Source: Chloroflexota bacterium (GTDB lineage: Bacteria > Chloroflexota > Limnocylindria > Limnocylindrales > CSP1-4). Taken from it: a DNA stretch of 42,037 bases. Below, piece by piece: positions 33,349 through 42,000 of the stretch. Under the pieces are notes generated by a model, which worked only from the letters and a program-made list of their open reading frames with translations, was not told where the DNA came from and ran no database searches. Location of the stretch: the NCBI GenBank assembly GCA_003141955.1, contig PLOC01000022.1, positions 9,181 to 51,217 on the forward strand. Reading direction: 5' to 3'. Position 1 is the stretch's first letter. Every line of letters begins with the position of its first letter. The position numbers were made by a program, and so were the translations under genes.

Positions 33349-34341
33349 CTATGGAGTCAGCGTGTATGTGCCCTCCGCCAGGACCTTGCCGCTGGCATCG
33401 ACGATCTGCAGCGTATGGGTTGCCATCGAGATCGAACCGCCAGAGGCCAAACTGCAGATGTCACTCGTCGATATCTGACTCGTGTTCGTCCAGGTGCCGT
33501 CGGTGTGCTGGGCGAACCCGGAGCCGCCCACCGTACTCGTGTCCACGACCGTGCCATCGAGCTTCAGGCTGATCTGGTCGGCGTTGTGCACAGATGAAGG
33601 CAGCGCCACGGTCTCCGTTACCGAGGTCGTCGACGAGCAACTGATGGTCGATGGCGAGAATACGATGCTGCCCGACCTGGAGCCCGCATTCAGATAGACG
33701 AAGGCTGCGGCAGCGACGAAGACCAGAACGATGCCGCCGATGGCCAGCCTCGTTGGCGTGACCTTGATTCCGGCGACCGTGGCAATTGGCTTGCCGGGCG
33801 CTGCCGGTGCGGGGGCGACAGCGTAGTAGGCCGCGGGAGCGCCCGGATAGGCCGGTGGATAAGGCGGAGCAGGCGGCCAGGCAGGAGCGCCAGGGGCGGC
33901 TTGCGGCGTCGTCCACTGGGGCGGTGCCGTCTGTGCTCCGGCAGGTGGCATCGGCCAGGCCGGCGCGGCGGGCGGCGGAACGACAGGCGGTTGCGCCATG
34001 GCCCACGGCGGCGGAGCCGCAGGCGCCTCGGCGGCACCGACGGGTTCGGACGCAGGCGGCGCTGGCGTAGCCGGGATCGCGACTTCTGGCTCGGGTACGG
34101 GCGGCGGCGGAACCGATTCCGTCCCTTCAGCTGGCGAAGGCACGGGACCGGCGACCGGCGCGGCAACCGGCTCCGGAGCGGCGACCGCCGGGGCCGCGAG
34201 CGCCGCCGGGGCCGCGAGCGCCGCCGGGGCCGCGAGCGCCGCGATGGCAGATAGGCCGGAGCCACAGCCGGCGCAGAACCGCTGCTCAGCTGCGATCCGC
34301 GGCGTGCCGCAATTGGGGCAGAACCCGAATTCCGTCGTCAT
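33349..34341 (-). CDS. Zinc-ribbon, Pro/Ala linker, TM and extracellular beta-domain protein
   Basis: 330 aa. The N-terminal zinc ribbon is FCPNCG and FCAGCG (Cys8, 11, 23, 26). A long Pro/Ala-rich linker (about 30-195) includes three 18-nt tandem units at its start. One transmembrane helix (about 198-217) and a beta-rich outer domain of about 105 residues follow (GSIVFSPSTISC, VALPSSVHNADQISLKLDG, DGTWTNTSQIS, TLQIVDASGKVLAEG). Two Cys in the outer domain could pair. It is a paralogue of the next gene. The cytosolic zinc ribbon on a membrane protein suggests transduction of an external signal or envelope assembly; the role is unknown. Confidence 0.85.
   Translation of the reverse strand: MTTEFGFCPNCGTPRIAAEQRFCAGCGSGLSAIAALAAPAALAAPAALAAPAVAAPEPVAAPVAGPVPSPAEGTESVPPPPVPEPEVAIPATPAPPASEPVGAAEAPAAPPPWAMAQPPVVPPPAAPAWPMPPAGAQTAPPQWTTPQAAPGAPAWPPAPPYPPAYPGAPAAYYAVAPAPAAPGKPIATVAGIKVTPTRLAIGGIVLVFVAAAAFVYLNAGSRSGSIVFSPSTISCSSTTSVTETVALPSSVHNADQISLKLDGTVVDTSTVGGSGFAQHTDGTWTNTSQISTSDICSLASGGSISMATHTLQIVDASGKVLAEGTYTLTP
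34184..34237. repeat. Three tandem 18-nt units in the zinc-ribbon protein linker
   Basis: Units at 34184-34201, 34202-34219 and 34220-34237; the last two are identical and the first differs by one base. Each encodes ALAAPA. Linker length is therefore prone to change by slippage. Confidence 0.8.
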
Positions 34342-34585
34342 CTCGAGTCTCCCGCTCGCTTCCAGGTCCTCGGAGTTGGCCGAAGTCCGGTCGGGGTCGG
34401 GTGGCGGCGTTCGACCATCAGCCGCGGCACGATCCGCCCTGAGCCAGGGACATCCTAGTCTCCCGATCCGGAAGGAACTAGCTCCTTGTCTACAGCTGGT
34501 ACAGCTCGGCCGAGAAGACGGCGTTCCCTGGACCGAAGCGCAACTTCGCTCTTGCGCCCGGACGTCTGTTCGGACTTGCCTGCGA

Positions 34586-35686
34586 CTACGGGTTGACGGT
34601 GAACGTGCCCTCCGCGACCACGTTCCCGTTCGCGTCCATTGCGCCGATGCGGTGCTGCCCGGGGTCGAGATCCGAACAGAGGTCGGAGCTGGAGATGGTG
34701 CCGGTCGAGAGCCAGGTCCCGTCGGACTGCTTATCGAAGCTCGACTCCACCGACGAGGTTGTATCAGCGGAGCCGTCTATTTCAGAGGTCAGCTGCGTGG
34801 AACCGGGGATGGATCCGGACAGTTGGATGGTCACGGTGACGTCGACTTCCGCGCCCGAGCAGCTGAAGCTGGAGGGGTCGATGGTCACGGTGCCCTCGGA
34901 GAGCAGGCTCGGCGACGGGCTCCCCACGACCAGGCCCGCCGAGGGGCTTGCCGACTCCACGAACGTGAAAGATCCCTGCGCCAGCACGTGGCCGTTCGAG
35001 TCCAGGAGGCGCTCGGTGTGGACGCCAGCACCGATCGAGCAATCGGTCGGACCCGTGTCGCTCGCGTACCACGTCCCGTCAGGCTGCTGCGTGAAGCCGG
35101 CATCGGCGACCGTCTGCGTGGCGACGGTCGTGCCGTTGTCCTGAAGCGTGATCTCGTCCGTGCCATGCACCGAGGAAGGCAGCCGCATGGTCGTCGTGGA
35201 TGTCTGGCCGCAACCGACGGTCGCGGGGCTGAAGACGAAGCTGCCGGGATAGCCGCCGTTGTTGCCGCCAGAGCCTGACGGCGCGATCGAGACGCTGCTG
35301 CCGCCGTTGTTGCCGCCAGAGCCTGACGACTTTGAGTTGTTGTTCATGACGTAGAAGGCCCCGCCGACGATCGCGGCGATGAGAACTCCGCCGATGACGA
35401 GCATGGTCGGGCTGATCCCAGTCTTCGCAGGTGGGGCCGCGACTGGTGCGGCCATCGAGTAGGCGGGGGGCGCGGCCGGAGCAGCCGCGGAGGGCGGGAC
35501 CGCCCAGGGCGGCGGGGGCGGTGGGAGCGGTGGGCTGGCCGCAACCTGGGGCGCCGCCGCAGGGGCCGGCAGTGCGGCCGGTGCCGCGACAGCCGGCAGG
35601 ACAGCGCCGCACGAAGCGCAGAACCTCTGCCCTGCGGCGGTCAGCGCCGCCCCGCAGTTAGGACAGAAGCCGAATCCGTTCGCCAT
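34586..35686 (-). CDS. Zinc-ribbon, TM, double beta-domain protein (paralogue)
   Basis: 366 aa from ATG 35686, which has GGAGGG 8 nt upstream; a longer frame from 35776 lacks a site. Zinc ribbon FCPNCG / FCASCG (Cys8, 11, 23, 26), Pro/Ala linker, transmembrane helix (about 94-114), a Gly/Asn/Ser spacer with two SGSGGNNGG units, then two copies of the outer beta domain found once in the neighbouring paralogue. Copy 1 starts GSFVFSPATVGCGQ and has DGTWYASDTG. Copy 2 starts GTVTIDPSSFSCSG and has DGTWLSTGTIS. Both end in a GxVxAxGxFTxxx strand. The pair probably arose by tandem duplication with gain or loss of one domain. Confidence 0.87.
   Translation of the reverse strand: MANGFGFCPNCGAALTAAGQRFCASCGAVLPAVAAPAALPAPAAAPQVAASPPLPPPPPPWAVPPSAAAPAAPPAYSMAAPVAAPPAKTGISPTMLVIGGVLIAAIVGGAFYVMNNNSKSSGSGGNNGGSSVSIAPSGSGGNNGGYPGSFVFSPATVGCGQTSTTTMRLPSSVHGTDEITLQDNGTTVATQTVADAGFTQQPDGTWYASDTGPTDCSIGAGVHTERLLDSNGHVLAQGSFTFVESASPSAGLVVGSPSPSLLSEGTVTIDPSSFSCSGAEVDVTVTIQLSGSIPGSTQLTSEIDGSADTTSSVESSFDKQSDGTWLSTGTISSSDLCSDLDPGQHRIGAMDANGNVVAEGTFTVNP
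35252..35328. repeat. Two 29-nt repeats encoding SGSGGNNGG spacers
   Basis: 29-nt copies at 35252-35280 and 35300-35328 (48-nt period) inside the second zinc-ribbon gene. They separate the membrane helix from the outer domains. Confidence 0.8.
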
Positions 35687-36021
35687 CTGATCGCCCTCCG
35701 ACTGTGCCGTTCGCCTGTGGGGAAGATCCGCGTTGGCTCCCACCGGAGTTCGACGACCTGTCGCAGCCCAGCCCACTCGGACTTGGCCATTCTAGTGTCC
35801 CGAAGCGGGCTGCGAGCCGTCGCGGGACCCAGGGGCCAGTCGCCGCGGTACTTGCGCTGCAGCGGTCGCGCGGCGCTTAGGACCTTTGGTTGTAGGCCAA
35901 GTCAGCCCGCACGCGTAGGATTGGGCGGTTCGTTCACCGCCGGCCAGCGGGTTCGGCCGACGAGCAAGGAGAGGACCGGGCGATCCGTGTTGGTCCCGGC
36001 AGACTGTGGGTGGGTTCAGAG
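35687..36021. other. Divergent promoter region, 335 nt
   Basis: Lies between the zinc-ribbon gene and the protease gene. TAGGAT at 35917-35922 is a possible -10 for the protease. No gene, repeat or structured RNA was recognised. Confidence 0.4.
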
Positions 36022-38673
36022 ATGGTCAGGATCTCAGGGGTGACGCGCCGGATCGCCGGATCCGTTGTTCTATGCGCACTGGCAGCGCCGTTCTTCGGGA
36101 CGGCGGCCTCGGCTGCCGCCTCAAGCGGCACGCAGAGCCCCAACGTTGAAGCTGTCTGTCCGCCGGCAACTCCGGGCACCGCCGAATGCCTCGCGCTCCG
36201 CTTTACGGACATAGCGGCGCGTCCGGCATCGGCTGTTTCGCCCTTGACGCCACCGTCGGGATACGGCCCTGCCGATCTTCAAAGCGCCTACGCACTTCCG
36301 TCGGGAAGCAAGGGTTCCGGGCTGACGGTCGCCGTGGTCGATGCATACGACCTGCCGACGGCGGAGGCCGATCTCGCGGTCTACCGGAGCCAGTTTGGCC
36401 TGCCCGCGTGCACAACAGCGAACGGCTGCTTCCGCAAGGTCAACCAGACCGGTGGCACTAGCTCGTATCCGACGGCTGACGTGAGCTGGGGAGAAGAGAT
36501 CGCTCTGGACATCGACATGGTCTCCGCCATATGCCCCAACTGCAGCATCCTTCTCGTCGAGGCCAGCGACAACACTTCCGCCAACCTCGGAGCGGCGGTC
36601 AACACCGCCGTGTCGCTGGGCGCGATCGCTGTGTCGAACAGCTATGCCAGTCCCGAGTGGATGTACGAGACGACCTACCTCGACCCGTACTACAACCACC
36701 CGGGCGTGGCGATCACTGCCGCCAGCGGTGACTGCGGCTACAACTGCACGGGCCACTTACCGTCCGACGCCTACATCGGCGTCGCGTACCCGGCCGCTTC
36801 TCCGTACGTGATCGCAGTCGGCGGAACAACGCTAACGCGCGCCGCCAACGCTCGCGGTTGGACTGAATCGGCATGGGGTAGCACTGCCGAGGAGGCCGGC
36901 GCAGGCAGCGGCTGTTCGCTGTACGAGCCCAAGCCCTCCTGGCAGCAGGACACGGGCTGCGCCAATCGAACCGAAGCCGATGTCTCGGCGGTCGCTGATG
37001 CGCCAGGTGTTGCCATGTACGACCCGGACTACGGAGGCTGGATCGCCATGGGTGGCACCAGCGTCGCGTCGCCGATCATCGCCGCCACGTTTGCGCTGGC
37101 CGGTAGTCCGGGGGCCGGAACCTATCCAGCGAGCTACCTCTACGCAGACACCGCCGACCTCAACGACGTGATAGGTGGCAACAACAACGTCACCGGGCAG
37201 TCCTGCACCGTCACGTACCTCTGCAACGGCGTCACCGGCTACGATGGGCCGACAGGGCTGGGCACACCAAATGGTGTGACCGCCTTTATGGCCGGGCCGC
37301 ATCTCGCCGTCTCCGGTCTTCCGAGCCCGACCGTCGCGGGTGTCGCCCACAACCTCACGGTCACCGCTAAGGATGCCTCCGGCAACACCGCCACTGGCTA
37401 CACCGGCACGGTCCACTTCACGAGCTCTGATCCGGCTGCCGTCCTGCCGGCGGATGCGACCCTGACCAACGGGGTCGGCACCTTCAGCGTCACCCTCAAG
37501 ACCGCCGGCACGCAGTCCGTGACGGCTACCGACACCGTCACGCCCTCGATCACCGGCAGCCAGAGCGCCATCGTGGTCAACCCGGGATCTGCCACCACGC
37601 TCGCCCTATCCGGCTTCCCGAGCCCGACCGTCGCAGGCGCGGCCCATAACCTCGCGGTCACAGCCAAGGACGCATACGGCAACACCGCCACCAGCTACAC
37701 CGGGACCGTCCACTTCGCCAGCTCTGATCCTGCCGCCGTCCTGCCGGCGGATGCGACCCTGACCAACGGGGTCGGCACCTTCAGCGTGACCCTCAAGACC
37801 GTCGGCACCCAGTCTGTGACCGCCACCGACACGGTCACGCCCTCGATCACCGGCAGCCAGAGCGCCATCGCGGTCGTGAGCGGCGCTACCTACTACACCC
37901 TGGCCCCGATCCGGGTCCTCGACTCGCGAACCGGCACCGGCCATATCGGCGCGACGCTGTTCCACTCGGGCACCAAGCAGACCGTGGCGGTGGCCACAGC
38001 CGCCTCGGGCGTGCCTGCCGATGCGGTCGCGGTCACCGGCAACGTCACGGTCGTGGGCCAGAAGCGGGCCGGCTTCGTGACCGTCGCCCCCGCGCTCACG
38101 ACCGGCGTCCAGCCCCCGACCTCCACGATCAACTTCCCCCTCGGTGATATCCGCGCCAACGGCGTGACCGTGCCCCTTGGCGCCGGCGGCACCCTCGACT
38201 TCATGTACTGGACCGGCTACACCGGCGATACGACCAACATCCTGTTCGATGTGACTGGCTACTTCGCCAACGACACCGGCGGCGCTACCTACTACACCCT
38301 GGCCCCGATCCGGGTCCTCGACTCGCGAACCGGCACCGGCCATATCGGCGCGACGCTGTTCCACTCGGGCACCAAGCAGACCGTGGCGGTGGCCACAGCC
38401 GCCTCGGGCGTGCCTGCCGATGCGGTCGCGGTCACCGGCAACGTCACGGTCGTGGGCCAGAAGCGGGCCGGCTTCGTGACCGTCGCCCCCGCGCTCACGA
38501 CCGGCGTCCAGCCCCCGACCTCCACGATCAACTTCCCCCTCGGTGATATCCGCGCCAACGGCGTGACCGTGCCCCTTGGCGCCGGCGGCACCCTCGACTT
38601 CATGTACTGGACCGGCTACACCGGCGATACGACCAACATCCTGTTCGATGTGACTGGCTACTTTGGCCACTGA
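36022..38673 (+). CDS. Secreted sedolisin-type (S53) serine-carboxyl protease with Ig-like and RVLD repeats
   Basis: About 883 aa from ATG 36022 (887 from GTG 36010). Signal peptide with APFFGTAASA cleavage region. Numbered from 36010, the S53 catalytic domain spans about 80-430: SWGEEIALDIDMVSAICP with the Glu163/Asp167 pair, SGDCG with the oxyanion Asp241, ADVSAVADAPG, and GGTSVASP with Ser351. GYDGPTGLGTPNG (410-422) is the usual calcium-site end. The long activation prodomain of classical sedolisins is absent. Two Ig-like repeats follow (about 430-525, 527-622), then two identical C-terminal modules (625-752, 758-885) beginning YYTLAPIRVLDSRTGTG, a module common on actinobacterial and Chloroflexota exoproteins. 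It probably degrades external protein at low pH. Confidence 0.9.
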   Translation: MVRISGVTRRIAGSVVLCALAAPFFGTAASAAASSGTQSPNVEAVCPPATPGTAECLALRFTDIAARPASAVSPLTPPSGYGPADLQSAYALPSGSKGSGLTVAVVDAYDLPTAEADLAVYRSQFGLPACTTANGCFRKVNQTGGTSSYPTADVSWGEEIALDIDMVSAICPNCSILLVEASDNTSANLGAAVNTAVSLGAIAVSNSYASPEWMYETTYLDPYYNHPGVAITAASGDCGYNCTGHLPSDAYIGVAYPAASPYVIAVGGTTLTRAANARGWTESAWGSTAEEAGAGSGCSLYEPKPSWQQDTGCANRTEADVSAVADAPGVAMYDPDYGGWIAMGGTSVASPIIAATFALAGSPGAGTYPASYLYADTADLNDVIGGNNNVTGQSCTVTYLCNGVTGYDGPTGLGTPNGVTAFMAGPHLAVSGLPSPTVAGVAHNLTVTAKDASGNTATGYTGTVHFTSSDPAAVLPADATLTNGVGTFSVTLKTAGTQSVTATDTVTPSITGSQSAIVVNPGSATTLALSGFPSPTVAGAAHNLAVTAKDAYGNTATSYTGTVHFASSDPAAVLPADATLTNGVGTFSVTLKTVGTQSVTATDTVTPSITGSQSAIAVVSGATYYTLAPIRVLDSRTGTGHIGATLFHSGTKQTVAVATAASGVPADAVAVTGNVTVVGQKRAGFVTVAPALTTGVQPPTSTINFPLGDIRANGVTVPLGAGGTLDFMYWTGYTGDTTNILFDVTGYFANDTGGATYYTLAPIRVLDSRTGTGHIGATLFHSGTKQTVAVATAASGVPADAVAVTGNVTVVGQKRAGFVTVAPALTTGVQPPTSTINFPLGDIRANGVTVPLGAGGTLDFMYWTGYTGDTTNILFDVTGYFGH
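37882..38663. repeat. Two identical 383-nt tandem repeats in the protease gene
   Basis: 37882-38264 and 38281-38663 appear identical base for base, with a 399-nt period (133 codons) and only a 16-nt spacer. Each encodes one C-terminal RVLD-type module. The lack of silent differences implies very recent duplication, gene conversion or an assembly artefact. The two upstream Ig-like repeats are also similar, but with scattered differences. Confidence 0.9.
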
Positions 38674-38751
38674 GGTCGGCGGCAGCCTCGGTCCATGCCT
38701 CTCGCCTCACGCCGGCCGGCGTTGGCCTCGGATAGGGTGGACAATCACTCC

Positions 38752-39042
38752 GTGAGCGAACACAGCTTCGACCTCGTGGCCGACGTGAGCTCGGCCGACC
38801 CTGCGGCGATCGAACCCGTGCTGCGCCGGCTCGTCGACGGAGAGGTCACCCCGACCGCCGGCGGCTTCCACGTGGTGGGGACGCTCTCCGGTGAGAGCGC
38901 CCAGGATCTGAACCGGTTGCTGCTCTCCGCCCTCCGCCGCGTCGAGCGGCGCACCCGGCTGCGGGCGGCATGGACGGGGAGCGGGGTCACCGAGCGCTTC
39001 TTCGACTACGTTCCGAAGGGACGCCGAGACGTCATAAGCTAG
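38752..39042 (+). CDS. Small hypothetical protein (96 aa)
   Basis: GTG 38752 is preferred to the upstream in-frame ATG 38695, because the sequence before it (Arg/Pro-rich) is not protein-like. The product opens MSEHSFDLVADVSSADPAAI, followed by EPVLRRLVDGEVTPTAGGFH, VVGTLSGESAQDLNRLLLSA and LRRVERRTRLRAAW, ending FFDYVPKGRRDVIS. The strand-helix alternation suggests a small alpha/beta fold, possibly ferredoxin-like. Not recognised as a known family. The gene lies 13 nt before the aldo/keto reductase frame, so the two may be co-transcribed. Confidence 0.6.
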   Translation: MSEHSFDLVADVSSADPAAIEPVLRRLVDGEVTPTAGGFHVVGTLSGESAQDLNRLLLSALRRVERRTRLRAAWTGSGVTERFFDYVPKGRRDVIS

Positions 39043-39055
39043 CGGCGCAAACCGC

Positions 39056-40093
39056 ATGAGGTCCCGGCCGATGACCAAACCATCAGTGGACAGTTCCCCC
39101 TTCGCGGCCTCGGCCGATCGATACGAAGCCATGGCCTATCGCCGGTCCGGCCGCAGCGGGCTCAAACTGCCCGTGCTCTCGCTCGGCTTCTGGCACAACT
39201 TCGGCGACGGGTCGCCGCTCAGCACCCAGCGGGCGATCGTCCGCCGGGCGTTCGATCTCGGCGTCACCCACTTCGACCTGGCCAACAACTACGGCCCGCC
39301 CTACGGCTCGGCCGAGGAGAACGCCGGGCGCATTCTCCGCTCCGACTTCGGGCGCTACCGCGACGAGCTGGTCATCTCGACCAAGGCTGGCTGGGACATG
39401 TGGCCGGGTCCATACGGGGACCTGGGCTCGCGCAAGTACCTGCTGGCCAGCCTGGACCAGAGCCTGCGGCGGCTCGGGCTCGACTACGTCGACATCTTCT
39501 ACTCGCACCGCCTCGACCCGGACACGCCGCTCGAGGAAACGCTCGGCGCGCTCGACACGGCCGTGCGGCAGGGCAAGGCGCTCTATGCCGGCATCTCGTC
39601 GTACCCGCCGGCCGAGACGCGCCGGGCCGCGGCGATTCTGCGCAGCCTGGGCACGCCGCTGCTCATCCACCAGCCGTCCTACTCGATGCTGAACCGCTGG
39701 ATCGAGGACGGCCTCCTCGACGTCCTCGGCGAGGAACAGGTCGGCTGCATTCCGCTCTCGCCCCTGGCCCAGGGCCAGCTCACCAACCGCTACCTCAACG
39801 GCGTCCCGGCCGGATCGCGGGCGACGCATTCTCCGTTCCTCGGCGTCGCTGAGATCGAGAAGAACCTGCCGCGCATTCGGGCCCTCGACGCGATCGCGCG
39901 GCGCCGTGGCCAGAGCCTGGCCCAGATGGCGCTCGCCTGGGTCCTGCGCGATCCGCGGGTGACCTCCGCGATCATCGGCGCAAGCTCCGTCGAACAGCTC
40001 GAGGACAACGTGCAGGCGCTCGAGAAGCTCGACTTCGCGCCGGAGGAGCTGGCGGAGATCGACCGCTGCCTGGCCGGGGGCAAGGCCGGTTAG
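39056..40093 (+). CDS. yghZ: Aldo/keto reductase, YghZ/glyceraldehyde 3-phosphate reductase type
   Basis: 345 aa from ATG 39056; ATG 39131 (MAYRRSGRSGLKLP) is the alternative. Aldo/keto reductase barrel with catalytic Tyr in DLANNYGPPYGSAE, Lys in VISTKAGWDMWPGPYG, Asp in GVTHFDLANN, and His in DIFYSHRLDPDTP. NADPH-site residues are in PLAQGQLTNRYL and IIGASSVEQLEDN. The NNYGPPxGSAE and WDMWPGPYG signatures mark the YghZ/Kv-beta subfamily, which reduces L-glyceraldehyde 3-phosphate and methylglyoxal. It is cytosolic. Its role here may be detoxification. Confidence 0.9.
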   Translation: MRSRPMTKPSVDSSPFAASADRYEAMAYRRSGRSGLKLPVLSLGFWHNFGDGSPLSTQRAIVRRAFDLGVTHFDLANNYGPPYGSAEENAGRILRSDFGRYRDELVISTKAGWDMWPGPYGDLGSRKYLLASLDQSLRRLGLDYVDIFYSHRLDPDTPLEETLGALDTAVRQGKALYAGISSYPPAETRRAAAILRSLGTPLLIHQPSYSMLNRWIEDGLLDVLGEEQVGCIPLSPLAQGQLTNRYLNGVPAGSRATHSPFLGVAEIEKNLPRIRALDAIARRRGQSLAQMALAWVLRDPRVTSAIIGASSVEQLEDNVQALEKLDFAPEELAEIDRCLAGGKAG

Positions 40094-40153
40094 CGCCCGC
40101 AGGGAGCCCGTCGATCGAAGGACGGCCGGCCGGAATCGGGCCTGGCTCGATGC

Positions 40154-40177
40154 CTCCGGCCGCGAATTCGGCCGGGG
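40154..40177 (+). terminator. Weak hairpin after the aldo/keto reductase gene
   Basis: CTCCGGCC (40154-40161), an 8-nt loop, and GGCCGGGG (40170-40177) form an 8-bp stem with one G-T pair, 60 nt after the stop. There is no T-tract, so termination would be Rho-assisted at best. It could also be part of the helicase leader. Confidence 0.3.
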
Positions 40178-40317
40178 CGTGTATGCTTAGCGCCTTCGTG
40201 AACGAATGGGCGCTCCGGTCTGCGCCCCGGTAACGCACCGTCCGATCTCGATCCACTTCTCGCCCTGACCGGTCCCGCTGGACAAAACGCGGGTGGGCCG
40301 TCAGGAGCATTGCTCTC

Positions 40318-41952
40318 ATGTCTTCGTATCAGCTCGGGCTTGTGCCCGAGCGTTTGTCAGCGCACGGCCGGCCGGGGCCGACCGCCGCCCAAGCCGCCCA
40401 AGCCGCCCAGGCCGCGCAGGCGCCCAAGGCGCTCCCGGCAACCCAGGCGCCTTCCTCGTTCGATCGGCTCGGGCTGACGCCCGACCTTCTTCGAACGGTG
40501 GCCGCCCAGGGCTACACCGAGCCGACGCCGGTCCAGGCTCAGTCGATCCCGATCGTGCTCGCCGGCCGCGATCTCCTTTCCAGCGCCCAGACGGGCACGG
40601 GCAAGACGGCGGCCTTCGTGCTGCCGATCCTCCAGCTCCTCCATGCCAGCCGGGTCCCACCGCGCCCGGTGTCGCCCGGCCAGTTGCGGCCGCGCGGCTC
40701 GACGGGTCAGCCGATCCGCTGCCTGGTGCTCACGCCGACGCGCGAGCTCGCGCTCCAAGTCGAGGAAAGCGTCCGAACCTACGGCGCCGGACGGCCCATC
40801 CGCTCGACCACCATCTACGGCGGGGTCGGTTTCCAGCCGCAGGTCAACGCCCTGCGCGGCGGCCCGGAGATCGTGGTCGCCACGCCCGGCCGGCTGCTCG
40901 ACCATGCGGGCCAGGGGACGATCGACCTCGGGTCGGTCGAGATCCTCGTCCTCGACGAGGCCGACCGGATGCTCGACATGGGCTTCATCCGCGACATTCG
41001 CCGGATCCTCGCTCTACTGCCGGCGCGGCGCCAGAACCTGCTCTTCTCGGCCACGTTCTCGGACGAGATCCGCGAGCTGGCGGGCGGCCTTCTGCACGAG
41101 CCGGCCTACGTCCAGGTGGCGCGCCGGAACGCCCCGATCGAGCTCGTTCGCCAGGTCGTCTACCCCGTCGATCGCGAACGCAAGCGCGAGCTGCTGAGCC
41201 ACCTGGTCCGCAGCGGCCGGATCGACCGGGCGCTCGTCTTCACTCGAACCAAGCACGGGGCCAACCGCCTGGCCGAGCAGCTCGGTCACGACGGCATCCT
41301 CGCCTCGGCGATCCACGGCAACAAGAGCCAGAGCCAGCGCGTGCACGCGCTGGACGACTTCAAGGCTGGACGGGTCGCCGTCCTGGTGGCCACCGAGATC
41401 GCCGCCCGCGGCCTCGACATCGACGGCCTGCCGCACGTCGTCAACTTCGAGCTGCCGATGGTTGCCCAGGACTACGTCCATCGGATCGGCCGGACGGGTC
41501 GCGCCGGAATGGAGGGCGACGCGGTGTCGCTCGTGTGCATCGACGAGAACCTCCTGCTCGGCGAGATCGAGGCCCTGCTGCGCCAGCCGATCCGGCGCGA
41601 GGTCGTGCCGGGCTTCGAGGTCGACCGCTCGATCCGGCGGGAGCCGATTCGCCAGCGCTCTGGCGACGTCCGACCGGCCGCGGGCCGGCGCGCGCCAACT
41701 CGTCCGGGGGCGGCGCCTGGCGGCTACCGGCCGCAGGCACCGGCCCGTCCCGCCACTCGTCCCGCGCCGCCGAGCGGCACCTCGATCGGGTACATGCCGG
41801 CTCGCCGGCCGAACAGCCACGCCCGCCCGATGCCGACCGCGCGGCCGGTCGAGCGCGGGGGGCCCTACCCGTCCCAGCGGCCCGAGCGCGGCGCGCCGCA
41901 CACGGCGCTGCCCGGAGAGCGCATCGCGCGCCTCGGCAACCGTCCCGGCTGA
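40318..41952 (+). CDS. DEAD-box ATP-dependent RNA helicase (RhlE-like)
   Basis: 544 aa, ATG 40318. Motifs in order: Q motif region (SFDRLGLT ... [10 protein letters not shown], 47-78), I AQTGTGKT (90-97), Ia PTRELALQ (140-147), Ib TPGR (189-192), II DEAD (213-216), III SAT (244-246), IV-VI with [15 protein letters not shown] and [10 protein letters not shown] (388-397). The N-terminal 22-45 stretch is a low-complexity AQA repeat. The last about 110 residues are a Pro/Arg/Gly-rich basic tail typical of RNA-binding extensions. It unwinds short RNA duplexes, in ribosome assembly, RNA decay or cold adaptation. The 224-nt leader has no recognised riboswitch. Confidence 0.95.
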   Translation: MSSYQLGLVPERLSAHGRPGPTAAQAAQAAQAAQAPKALPATQAPSSFDRLGLTPDLLRTVAAQGYTEPTPVQAQSIPIVLAGRDLLSSAQTGTGKTAAFVLPILQLLHASRVPPRPVSPGQLRPRGSTGQPIRCLVLTPTRELALQVEESVRTYGAGRPIRSTTIYGGVGFQPQVNALRGGPEIVVATPGRLLDHAGQGTIDLGSVEILVLDEADRMLDMGFIRDIRRILALLPARRQNLLFSATFSDEIRELAGGLLHEPAYVQVARRNAPIELVRQVVYPVDRERKRELLSHLVRSGRIDRALVFTRTKHGANRLAEQLGHDGILASAIHGNKSQSQRVHALDDFKAGRVAVLVATEIAARGLDIDGLPHVVNFELPMVAQDYVHRIGRTGRAGMEGDAVSLVCIDENLLLGEIEALLRQPIRREVVPGFEVDRSIRREPIRQRSGDVRPAAGRRAPTRPGAAPGGYRPQAPARPATRPAPPSGTSIGYMPARRPNSHARPMPTARPVERGGPYPSQRPERGAPHTALPGERIARLGNRPG

Positions 41953-42000
41953 TCACCGGCCGCGGGGCAACGCGCTCCCGTGGGATTCGGCCGAAGGTCC

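Noticed and set aside
34184-34237. Tandem 18-nt units considered as a CRISPR-like array
   Set aside because: The units are contiguous, without spacers, and encode an in-frame Ala/Pro linker.
37606-38670. 354-aa minus-strand ORF with long internal repeats
   Set aside because: Antisense of the protease repeats. The repetition is inherited from the sense strand.
40094-40317. Helicase leader considered as a riboswitch or cold-shock element
   Set aside because: Only a weak GC hairpin is visible. No known riboswitch consensus could be matched by eye.
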